From assembly GCF_000931935.2 (NCBI RefSeq), contig NZ_AZAC01000056.1, positions 289,359-353,358 on the forward strand: 64,000 nt of DNA. The letters are read 5' to 3'. Numbering within the stretch: position 1 is the first letter of the stretch; every line of letters begins with the position of its first letter. The notes under the pieces were generated by a model. The model was given only the letters and a program-made list of their open reading frames with translations, was not told the DNA's origin and did not search any database. The position numbers and the translations under genes are program-made. Of this stretch, positions 1 through 7,278 are shown piece after piece. The DNA comes from Dethiosulfatarculus sandiegensis (GTDB lineage Bacteria; Desulfobacterota; Desulfarculia; Desulfarculales; Desulfarculaceae).

Positions 1-527
1 TGGCCGATGAGATGCTCTCCTTGGCCATCGGCAGAAGAGGGCAGAACGTCCGCCTGGCCAGCAAGCTCACCGGCTGGCGCATTGATGTGAAGAGCGAGTC
101 CAAATACAGTGAATCCCTTAGGGACGGCTATCGGTCATTGCTCGACGTTGTCGGTGTGGGCGATGTTGGGGCCGATACTTTATTCCAGGCTGGTTTTGGT
201 TCGGCAGAGGCTTTGGCCGATGTTGATATCGACGAGCTGGCCGCTTTGCCCGGAATTGACCGGGAAAGGGCCGAATCACTGGTGGCGGATGCCAAACTCT
301 ACCTCGAGGAACAGAGAAAATCAGGTAAGTCTTCGGTAGGCGTTGTAATAAAGCCGGCCGAGACTATGAGCCTGGAAAATGCTTTTACTCCCAAGCCTCA
401 AGCTCCTGTAGAGGATGAATCCGAAGAGGCGGTTGACCCGGCAGAGGAATCTGTTGAAAATTCGGATGAAGAAAACGCTTCTTTGGATGAAGCCGCCCCT
501 CAAGAGGAAAAAGCTCCTCAAGACTAG
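1..527 (+). CDS. nusA: Transcription termination/antitermination protein NusA (C-terminal part)
   Basis: NusA binds RNA polymerase and nascent RNA and modulates pausing, termination and antitermination. The open frame enters from the left edge, so the N-terminal and S1 domains lie outside the window. What remains starts in the second KH domain, with the GRRGQNVRLASKLTGW stretch, followed by a helix-hairpin-helix segment (LAALPGIDRERAESL) and an acidic, low-complexity tail of about 55 residues rich in Glu and Asp. The identity is supported by what follows, ylxR then infB, the usual bacterial nusA operon order. The acidic tail resembles the C-terminal extensions found in many proteobacterial NusA proteins. 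The frame is clean to the stop. Confidence 0.95.
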   Translation, partial: ADEMLSLAIGRRGQNVRLASKLTGWRIDVKSESKYSESLRDGYRSLLDVVGVGDVGADTLFQAGFGSAEALADVDIDELAALPGIDRERAESLVADAKLYLEEQRKSGKSSVGVVIKPAETMSLENAFTPKPQAPVEDESEEAVDPAEESVENSDEENASLDEAAPQEEKAPQD

Positions 528-571
528 GGATGTGCGGATTTTAATGGTTATCGGTAAGGGGCTGTTGCTTT

Positions 572-877
572 TTGACCCGAGTTGATAAAAAAAAACCCTT
601 GCGCACCTGTATAGCCTGTGGTTTGAAAGCTCCGCAGGATGAGTTGCTGAGGTTGGCTTTGGTCAAGGGGGAAGTTCGGCCCGATCCGGCGCGCCGTCTG
701 AACGGACGCGGGGCCTATATCTGTAAGAAGAAGGAATGTGTTGAACATTTGGCACGATATGGCAAAAAAAAGCGGGTGTTTCGAAGTCGTTTAGACGAAA
801 ATGCCTGGGTCGGACTTATAGAGATCCTGACCTCAAAGGCTGTGTCTGTGCCGTCTGATATTTCGAGAGGAGCCTGA
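572..877 (+). CDS. ylxR: YlxR/RnpM family RNA-binding protein (DUF448)
   Basis: A small basic protein of 101 residues with the YlxR signature: RTCIACGLKAPQDELLRLAL near the N-terminus and the NGRGAYIC pocket around residues 47-54. The family sits between nusA and infB in most bacteria and is thought to bind RNA; a role in modulating RNase P has been proposed for the Bacillus member. It starts at TTG, 44 bases after nusA. The stop overlaps the infB ATG by one base (TGATG), which indicates translational coupling. A CxxC pair (CIAC) near residue 14 is typical of the family. Confidence 0.93.
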   Translation: MTRVDKKKPLRTCIACGLKAPQDELLRLALVKGEVRPDPARRLNGRGAYICKKKECVEHLARYGKKKRVFRSRLDENAWVGLIEILTSKAVSVPSDISRGA

Positions 878-3800
878 TGCCCAATTTGCGGGTTTATGAA
901 CTGGCCAAAGAACTCAAGGTTGATGCCAAGGAACTGGCTAAGAAGCTTGAGGACATGGACTTCGATGTCCGCAACCATATGAGTGTCCTGAGTGAGGAAG
1001 AAGCTCAAAAGGCACGGGAAAGCCTCATGAATAGTAAGTCGGAAGTGGTTGAAGAAAAAAGAATTACCGGCAGGGTTATCAGACGCCGTCGTAAGAGGGT
1101 TAAATCCGAGGAAACCCGGGCCGAACAGCCTGAAAAGGCCTTAAAGGCCGAAAAAGAACAGGTTGAATTAAAGGAAACGGCTAAGCCCGCACCGGAGACA
1201 GCACCTTTGCCTGAAACAGTTAAAGTACAGCCGGCGGCTGAGAAAAAGCCCCAGCCTGAGAAGAAAAAAGCTGAGCCAGCTGCCAAGATTGTGGCCAAGC
1301 CCGAGGCCAAAAAGGCCGAGCCCGCCGCCAAGGTGGTGGCCAAGCCCGAGGCCAAAAAGGCCGAGCCCGTTGCCAAGGTGGTGGCCAAGCCCGAGGCCCA
1401 AAAAGCCGAGCCCGCTGCCAAGGTGGTGGCCAAGCCCGAGGCCAAAAAGGCCGAGCCCGCTGCCAAGGAAGCGGCCAAGCCCGAGGCCCAAAAAGCCGAG
1501 CCCGCTGCCAAGGAAGCGGCCAAGCCCGAGGCCAAAAAGGACGAGCCCGTTGCCAAGGAAGCGGCCAAGCCCGAGGCTAAAAAAGCCGAGCCCGCTGCCA
1601 AGGAAGCGGCCAAGCCCGAGGTGAAAAAGGACGAGCCCGTTGCCAAGGAAGCGGCCAAGCCCGAGGCTAAAAAGGCCGAGCCCGCTGCCAAGGAAGCGGC
1701 CAAGCCCGAGGCCCAAAAAGCCGAGCCCGCTGCCAAGGAAGCGGCCAAGCCCGAGGCTAAAAAAACTGCAGATAAGCCCAAAAAGGCACCGCCTCAGGCA
1801 GAAGCGCAAAAGACCGAGGCAAAAGCTCAGCCAAAGGCTGCTAAATCAAAGGGAAAGGCGCAACCCGCCGAACGCAAGGGCAAAAAGGCAGCTTCAGAAC
1901 CCAAGGCCAAGCAGGAAAAAGAATCGAAAAAAGCACAGGCTAAACCTCGTCGAGGTAAGTTCGATACTCCTGCCAAGATTATCAGTCTGCCTAAAACACC
2001 CGTGGCCCCCACCGCCCCTGCGGGAGGAGGAAGGCCGGGTGCACCCAAAAAGGGAGAAGGGTTTACACCAGGCGGCGTCAAGCCCGGAGCCCGACCCGGT
2101 CCCCGACCCGGCGCCAAACCGGGTCGACCCGGGGTAAGCGATATACCCAATGCCATACCTCCCGTGGATCGCGGAGGAGAGCAAAGGCAGAGGCCCAAGC
2201 GCAAAAAAGGTAAAAAGGGAGGGGCTTCCATCCCGGATGATGATTACCTGATGCGCAAAACCGCCAGCCGTCGCAAGGAGATTCTGGACCGGGCCGACCT
2301 TTATGACAGCCGTTCCAGGGGCAAGAAGCGCGGCGGACAGGCGCCTAAGCGAACCAAAAAGACCGAGATTACCACGCCCAAGGCCATTAAACGCCGCATC
2401 AAGGTGGGTGACACCATCATTGTGGGCGAACTTGGAAAGCGCATGGGCATTAAGGCCGCCGATTTGGTGGGCCGTTTAATGAAGCTCGGCATGATGGTCA
2501 CGGTGAACCAGTCCCTGGATGTGGAAGACGCCACTATTGTAGCCAACGAATTGGGCTTTGAGGTGGAACGCACCGCTTTTCAGGAACAGGGAGTTCTGGA
2601 GCAAACGGCTGATAAGCCCGAAGATCTCAAACCCAGACCCCCGGTTGTCACGATCATGGGCCACGTTGACCATGGTAAGACCTCGCTTTTGGATAAAATC
2701 CGGGAAGCCAATGTAACGGCCGGTGAAGCCGGCGGTATCACGCAGCATATCGGCGCCTATGATGTGCATCTTAAGAGCGGCGGCCATGTGGTCTTTGTGG
2801 ACACCCCGGGTCACGAGGCCTTTACCGAGATGCGGGCCAGGGGAGCCAAGGTCACCGACCTGGTGGTTCTGGTGGTTGCGGCCGACGATGGTGTCATGGA
2901 TCAGACCCGTGAGGCCATCAACCACAGTCGCGCCGCCAAGGTGCCGATTATGGTGGCCATAAACAAGATAGATAAACCCGGAGCCGATCCGGACCGGGTG
3001 ATGCGGGAATTGGCCGATCTGAACCTCATTGCCGAGGATTGGGGTGGCGATACCATTTCGGTCAAGGTTTCAGCCAAGACAGGTGAAGGCGTTTCCGATC
3101 TTTTGGAGATGCTGGACCTGCAGGCCGAGATTCTGGAGATAAAGGCCAACCCGGACAAACCGGCCAAGGGCCACGTGCTTGAGGCACGACTGGATAAAGG
3201 TCGGGGCCCGGTGGCCACCGTTTTGGTCCAGGAGGGAACCCTGCGTACAGGTGACGCCATAATTTGCGGCAACCACCATGGCAAACTTCGGGCCATGCTT
3301 GATGATATGGGTCAGCGTATTGATTTTGCCGGACCTTCCATCCCGGTGGAGGTTCAGGGCCTGAGCGGCGTGCCTGAGGCAGGCGACGACTTCCAGGTGC
3401 TGAAAGACGAAAAAACAGCCAAGCAGGTCTCCGATTATCGGACCATGAAAAAACGCGAGGCCGAATTGAGTGCCCAGACCAGGCTGAGCCTGGAGAGCTT
3501 CCTGACCAAGATGAAGGAACAGGATGTCAAGGAACTCAATTTGGTGGTCAAGGCTGACGTGCATGGCTCCATGGAAGCCCTGGTCGATGCGCTGGGCAAG
3601 CTCGGGAACGAAGAGGTGAAGGTCAACGTAATCCACGCGGCCACCGGAGCTATTACCGAGACCGACGTTATGCTGGCCGCAGCTTCAGAGGCGATCATCA
3701 TAGGATTTAACGTGAGGCCCACCGGCAAGGTGACAACCACCGCCGACAATGAGAATGTCGAGATTCGCACCTATGACGTGATCTACCAGATAGTGGAAGA

Positions 3801-4140
3801 CGTCACCGCGGCCTTGACCGGTATGCTGGCCCCCACCCTGGTGGAAGAAGTTCTGGGCCGGGTCGAGGTCAGGGACACCTTCAGCGTGCCGAAGATCGGA
3901 ACTGTGGCGGGCTGCTATGTTACCGATGGTAAGGTGCAGCGTAACGCCGGTGTCCGCCTGATCAGGGACGGTGTTGTGGTTACCAAGACCAAAATTTCCA
4001 GCCTGCGCCGCTTTAAGGACGACGCCAAGGAAGTGGCCCAGGGCTTTGAGTGCGGTATCGGTCTGGAGAGATACAACGATATAAAGATCGGCGACACCAT
4101 GGAGGTCTTCGAGATCAAGGAAGTGGCCGGTAAACTCTGA
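877..4140 (+). CDS. infB: Translation initiation factor IF-2
   Basis: IF-2 is the GTPase that brings initiator fMet-tRNA to the 30S subunit and promotes subunit joining. At 1087 residues this copy is longer than the E. coli protein (890). The order is a short IF2_N domain (residues 1-50), a very long Lys/Ala/Pro/Glu linker with ten 15-residue repeats (141-290), a Gly/Pro/Arg-rich segment (about 380-440), a second IF2_N domain, then the G domain from residue 595: GHVDHGKT (G1), DTPGHEAF (G3) and NKID (G4). Domains II, III (VKADVHGSMEAL) and IV (fMet-tRNA binding) follow to the end. It is coupled to ylxR by a one-base overlap. Only the linker is unusual. Confidence 0.97.
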   Translation: MPNLRVYELAKELKVDAKELAKKLEDMDFDVRNHMSVLSEEEAQKARESLMNSKSEVVEEKRITGRVIRRRRKRVKSEETRAEQPEKALKAEKEQVELKETAKPAPETAPLPETVKVQPAAEKKPQPEKKKAEPAAKIVAKPEAKKAEPAAKVVAKPEAKKAEPVAKVVAKPEAQKAEPAAKVVAKPEAKKAEPAAKEAAKPEAQKAEPAAKEAAKPEAKKDEPVAKEAAKPEAKKAEPAAKEAAKPEVKKDEPVAKEAAKPEAKKAEPAAKEAAKPEAQKAEPAAKEAAKPEAKKTADKPKKAPPQAEAQKTEAKAQPKAAKSKGKAQPAERKGKKAASEPKAKQEKESKKAQAKPRRGKFDTPAKIISLPKTPVAPTAPAGGGRPGAPKKGEGFTPGGVKPGARPGPRPGAKPGRPGVSDIPNAIPPVDRGGEQRQRPKRKKGKKGGASIPDDDYLMRKTASRRKEILDRADLYDSRSRGKKRGGQAPKRTKKTEITTPKAIKRRIKVGDTIIVGELGKRMGIKAADLVGRLMKLGMMVTVNQSLDVEDATIVANELGFEVERTAFQEQGVLEQTADKPEDLKPRPPVVTIMGHVDHGKTSLLDKIREANVTAGEAGGITQHIGAYDVHLKSGGHVVFVDTPGHEAFTEMRARGAKVTDLVVLVVAADDGVMDQTREAINHSRAAKVPIMVAINKIDKPGADPDRVMRELADLNLIAEDWGGDTISVKVSAKTGEGVSDLLEMLDLQAEILEIKANPDKPAKGHVLEARLDKGRGPVATVLVQEGTLRTGDAIICGNHHGKLRAMLDDMGQRIDFAGPSIPVEVQGLSGVPEAGDDFQVLKDEKTAKQVSDYRTMKKREAELSAQTRLSLESFLTKMKEQDVKELNLVVKADVHGSMEALVDALGKLGNEEVKVNVIHAATGAITETDVMLAAASEAIIIGFNVRPTGKVTTTADNENVEIRTYDVIYQIVEDVTAALTGMLAPTLVEEVLGRVEVRDTFSVPKIGTVAGCYVTDGKVQRNAGVRLIRDGVVVTKTKISSLRRFKDDAKEVAQGFECGIGLERYNDIKIGDTMEVFEIKEVAGKL
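1297..1746 (+). repeat. Ten tandem 45-bp repeats in the infB linker
   Basis: Ten consecutive 45-base units, each encoding a variant of the 15-residue unit KPEAKKAEPAAKEAA, run exactly from 1297 to 1746, with partial units on both sides. Units differ mainly at Lys/Gln, Ala/Val and Ala/Asp positions and in VVA versus EAA at the end. The near-identity at DNA level suggests recent unit duplication. The repeat creates long shadow frames on both strands that are not genes. Confidence 0.97.
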
Positions 4141-4170
4141 TCCGCCGGGTGAATCTGGGCCTGGCCGCCA

Positions 4171-4188
4171 AACCGGATGCGGTTTTTT
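4171..4188 (+). terminator. Weak hairpin with T-run between infB and ylxP
   Basis: A 5-bp stem (AACCG/CGGTT, loop GATG) runs straight into a T-rich stretch 30 bases after the infB stop. It is too short to be a firm terminator and lies inside an operon, so it could at most attenuate. Confidence 0.3.
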
Positions 4189-4228
4189 AAATTACGGCCT
4201 AGAGGTCGAACCAAAAGGAGACCGGCGT

Positions 4229-4564
4229 TTGGTTGTTGGCGCATTACAGATTACCTTGCACTTGGCTTATGCGAACAGCTTAAAGGCCAAGCGCAAGGTG
4301 CTTAGAGCCATAACAGACCGCACCAGGGCCAAGTTCAACGCAGCGGTGGCAGAGACGGGCGCAAACGATCTTTGGCAAAGGATTGAACTGGGTTTCGCCG
4401 TCTGCGGCAATGACCCTTCCCACGTGGAACGGCAACTGGACAGGATTGAGGAATTTGTGGAATCCCTGGGGCTTGCCGAGATCGTTGATGTCAGACTTGA
4501 GGTGATGAATCTCAAGGATATGGCCTGGGCCCCTCAGGCCAGATGGAACAATCATAACGGGTAG
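4229..4564 (+). CDS. ylxP: YlxP-like DUF503 protein
   Basis: A 111-residue protein of the DUF503 family, usually found between infB and rbfA. The hallmark is the N-terminal strand followed by HLAYANSLKAKRKVLRAITD and the later segment DLWQRIELGFAVCGND. The biochemical role of the family is not established; conservation beside ribosome assembly genes suggests work in translation or ribosome maturation. The TTG start is chosen because AAAAGGAG lies 8 bases upstream. The rbfA gene follows after 31 bases. Confidence 0.88.
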   Translation: MVVGALQITLHLAYANSLKAKRKVLRAITDRTRAKFNAAVAETGANDLWQRIELGFAVCGNDPSHVERQLDRIEEFVESLGLAEIVDVRLEVMNLKDMAWAPQARWNNHNG

Positions 4565-4595
4565 ACTTAAAAAGCTGCCCTTTGGAAAAGATATA

Positions 4596-4991
4596 TTGGG
4601 AAGTACACTCCGCACAAAACGACTGGGAGCATTGCTCCAGGCGGAATTGGGTGAACTCCTGCAGCGCAGGATCAAGGACCCCAGATTAAAGGCATTGTCC
4701 ATTACTGCCGTTGATGTAAGCCCTGATCTGCGCCAGGCCAAGGTCTACTACAGCCTGTGGGAAAACCAGGGCCAGAAGGAAGTGGAAAAGGCCTTTAAAT
4801 CGGCTGCCGGATTCTTGCGCAAGGAACTGGCCGCCCGCATGCATCTAAAGGTCATGCCCCGGTTGATACCGGTGTTTGACACTTCTTTGATCGAAGGTGC
4901 GCGCATGAGTGACCTGATTGATAAAGTGCGTAAGCAAGACGATGACAACCGGGCCGACGATCCGGTTGAAAGCGAACAGGACTCCAAGTGA
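4596..4991 (+). CDS. rbfA: 30S ribosome-binding factor RbfA
   Basis: RbfA is a KH-fold protein that binds the 30S subunit and helps 16S rRNA maturation, especially in the cold. The 131-residue product has the family's opening helix (TKRLGALLQAELGELLQRR), the strand ALSITAVDVSPDLRQAKVYY, and the closing segment MPRLIPVFDTSLIEGARM. The TTG start follows a GGAAAAG motif. The final four bases overlap the GTG start of the DHH phosphoesterase gene, indicating coupled translation. The last 25 residues are a charged tail. Confidence 0.95.
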   Translation: MGSTLRTKRLGALLQAELGELLQRRIKDPRLKALSITAVDVSPDLRQAKVYYSLWENQGQKEVEKAFKSAAGFLRKELAARMHLKVMPRLIPVFDTSLIEGARMSDLIDKVRKQDDDNRADDPVESEQDSK

Positions 4992-5950
4992 GCCAGGCTG
5001 TCCTGGATACACTGGCCCGGGCTCAAACTGTATTTGTGGCCTCGCACCTAGATCCCGACGCTGACGCGCTGGGATCCACCCTGGGGTTGATGCATTTGCT
5101 GGAAGCCCAGGGGAAAAAGGTGACGGTTTACTCTGCCGGTCCCATACCTGAGGACCTCGACTTCCTCCCCGGCAGAGCGCGGATTACGGATACGGCTCCG
5201 AATCCGAGGGCTTTTGATCTGGGTGTACTTCTGGACTGCCACCAACCGGATAGGGCTGGTGAGGCGGCCCGCAACTTTATGGGCGATTTCAAAGCCACGG
5301 CGGTTATCGACCACCATGAAGGAGAAGCCGCGTTTGGCCAGGCTGTCTGGATAGCACCTGACTACGCGGCCACGGCCGAGATGATAACCACCTTGGCCCA
5401 AAAATATAATTGGCAGTTCACAAAAGATGCTGCGCTCTGCCTGTTTGCCGGACTACAAGGCGATACCGGATCATTCTGCTATTCCAACACCACGGCGCGC
5501 TCCCTATACACCGGCGGATATTTGATCGAAAAAGGTGCGGATCCCTGGCTGGTGAGCCAGGAAGTTTATGCCACCAGGCCCAACAAGATTCGTCTCTTGG
5601 CCCTGGTAATGGAAAAGGCCCGCACCTATGTAAACGGCAAGCTGATTATAGCCGGGCTCACCCTTTCCGATATTGACGGACTGGGGGCAAGCCCGGAGGA
5701 CCTGGAAGATGTGGCCGAGGCCCTTCGCCTGATTCGGGGCGTTTCTGTTTCGGCCTTTGTCAAAGAGCGCCGAAACGGCACGGTAAAGGCCAGTCTGCGC
5801 TCACGGGGGGCGGTGAATGTGGCCGAAGTGGCCCTTGATTTGGGCGGCGGAGGTCATCACAACGCGGCGGGGCTCACTTTGGAAAGCACCCTGGACGAAG
5901 CCCTGAGCATATTGGAGAGCCGCCTGGCTCCTTTGGTGAAAGCCACTTAA
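4988..5950 (+). CDS. nrnA: DHH family phosphoesterase (NrnA-like oligoribonuclease/pAp phosphatase)
   Basis: A 320-residue DHH/DHHA1 protein. Motif I reads HLDPDADALGS (residues about 19-29), the DHH box is IDHHEG (about 103-108), and the C-terminal DHHA1 domain ends in GGGGHHNAAG. The family degrades 2-5 nt RNA oligomers and can dephosphorylate 3'-phosphoadenosine 5'-phosphate, using Mn ions held by the His/Asp motifs. The place between rbfA and truB is the standard NrnA position in many bacteria. It starts with GTG inside the rbfA stop and ends one base into truB (TAATG), so it is translationally coupled on both sides. Confidence 0.93.
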   Translation: MSQAVLDTLARAQTVFVASHLDPDADALGSTLGLMHLLEAQGKKVTVYSAGPIPEDLDFLPGRARITDTAPNPRAFDLGVLLDCHQPDRAGEAARNFMGDFKATAVIDHHEGEAAFGQAVWIAPDYAATAEMITTLAQKYNWQFTKDAALCLFAGLQGDTGSFCYSNTTARSLYTGGYLIEKGADPWLVSQEVYATRPNKIRLLALVMEKARTYVNGKLIIAGLTLSDIDGLGASPEDLEDVAEALRLIRGVSVSAFVKERRNGTVKASLRSRGAVNVAEVALDLGGGGHHNAAGLTLESTLDEALSILESRLAPLVKAT

Positions 5951-6960
5951 TGGCAAGAAGACGCAAAGCGAAGTTTTTCGCGGACGGCTTTTTATTGATC
6001 AATAAGCCGGCGGGCCCCACCAGCCACGATGTTGTGGCCAGGCTGCGGGGACGTTTCAAGCCTGCCAAAATAGGCCATGCAGGCACCCTGGATCCTTTTG
6101 CTTCCGGACTTTTGATCCTGGCCTTTAACCGGGCCACCAGATTGATCGACCTATTGGGACAGGGGTCCAAGACATACCGGGCAGTCATAGGCCTGGGAAA
6201 GGCAACCGACACCGGAGATCCCACCGGCGAGGTGATTTCGGAAACACCGGTGCCGCAGCTTGATGAGGAACGGATAAAAGAATTACTGGCCCGCATGGTT
6301 GGCGAGAGAATGCAAGCCCCTCCCGCCTACTCGGCGGCCAAACATGAGGGCAAACCCCTTTACGCATATGCGCGCAAAGGGATAAAAATCGAAAAACCGC
6401 CCAAGCGGATAGAAATTTATTCCGCCGGGTTGTTAAACCTGGAGCACAACGAGCTTAGGTTCGAGATTTCCTGCTCCAGGGGGACATATATCAGACCATT
6501 GGGCGAGGAGCTTGCCCGCGATCTGGGTGCGGTGGGACACCTCACGTCCCTGGTGCGTACAGGTTCGACACCCTTTGGTCTGGACCAGGCATGTGACCTG
6601 GACAGGGCGGTTTCCCTCACAGAAGAAGAACTTCTGGGGGAAATGCTGAAGACTTCCGAGGCGCTCGAACAACTGGGGATCGCAAACGTGGTCCTGGATG
6701 AAGACAGCGCCTGGGAACTGAGACAAGGTAGAATATTAAGCAGGGATTTATTTTTAGCCGGCAGCCAGGGAAAAATAGCCGGGAAAGGCGAACCTTTCAT
6801 GGTTCACGATCCCCAGGGCGAGTTGGTGGCTGTGCTGCGTTGGCTGGGACCTTGCGACGCAAGGCCGGGCCGCGAATACGAAACTATAAGGGTTTTTCCT
6901 GACAATCAGGCGAAAGACCCGGCCGCGCAAGGCAAAATTCCACTTTTGCATGTAGAGTAA
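5950..6960 (+). CDS. truB: tRNA pseudouridine(55) synthase TruB
   Basis: TruB converts U55 in the T-loop of tRNAs to pseudouridine. The product has 336 residues with the catalytic aspartate in GHAGTLDPFASGLLI (near residue 45), the KTYRAVIGLG strand, and the CSRGTYIRPLGEEL segment. The C-terminal 90 residues form a PUA-like domain (GRILSRDL, EGEL-type strands). It is about 20 residues longer than the E. coli enzyme. It overlaps the preceding gene by one base, and rpsO follows after 17 bases with a strong AAGGAGG ribosome binding site. Confidence 0.96.
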   Translation: MARRRKAKFFADGFLLINKPAGPTSHDVVARLRGRFKPAKIGHAGTLDPFASGLLILAFNRATRLIDLLGQGSKTYRAVIGLGKATDTGDPTGEVISETPVPQLDEERIKELLARMVGERMQAPPAYSAAKHEGKPLYAYARKGIKIEKPPKRIEIYSAGLLNLEHNELRFEISCSRGTYIRPLGEELARDLGAVGHLTSLVRTGSTPFGLDQACDLDRAVSLTEEELLGEMLKTSEALEQLGIANVVLDEDSAWELRQGRILSRDLFLAGSQGKIAGKGEPFMVHDPQGELVAVLRWLGPCDARPGREYETIRVFPDNQAKDPAAQGKIPLLHVE

Positions 6961-6977
6961 CAAGGAGGAATAAGAAA

Positions 6978-7247
6978 GTGGTTCTCACTACCGAAGCAAA
7001 AAGTGAGGTCATTCAGAAGTTCGCGAGGAGCGAAGGCGACACCGGCTCTCCCGAAGTTCAGATAGCCCTCTTAAGCGAACGAATCACCTACCTCACAGAG
7101 CACTTTAAGGTCCATAAAAAGGACCATCACAGCCGGCGTGGGCTGTTGAAGCTGGTCGGCCAGAGGCGCCGCATGCTCAACTACCTGAAGCGCAAAGATG
7201 TTGAGCGTTACCGCGCTGTGATCAAGGAACTGGGCATCCGTAAGTAA
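6978..7247 (+). CDS. rpsO: Ribosomal protein S15
   Basis: An 89-residue S15 of normal length with the family core DTGSPEVQIALLSERITYLTEH, HKKDHHSRRGLL and RRRMLNYLKRKD. It is a primary binder of the 16S rRNA central domain. It starts with GTG after the AAGGAGGAATAAG ribosome binding site and ends in two consecutive TAA stops. The rpsO-pnp pairing, with pnp 31 bases downstream, matches the common arrangement in which S15 autoregulates and the mRNA is processed between the two genes. I did not identify a defined regulatory fold here. Confidence 0.97.
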   Translation: MVLTTEAKSEVIQKFARSEGDTGSPEVQIALLSERITYLTEHFKVHKKDHHSRRGLLKLVGQRRRMLNYLKRKDVERYRAVIKELGIRK

Positions 7248-7278
7248 TAAAACTCCCAGCTCCCCTAAGAGAGGAACG

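Noticed and set aside
1005..1809. Long antisense frames of 213-258 residues opposite infB, and a 111-residue plus-strand frame in another phase
   Set aside because: All are shadows of the 45-bp repeat, which is free of stops in several phases. No start signal or family content.
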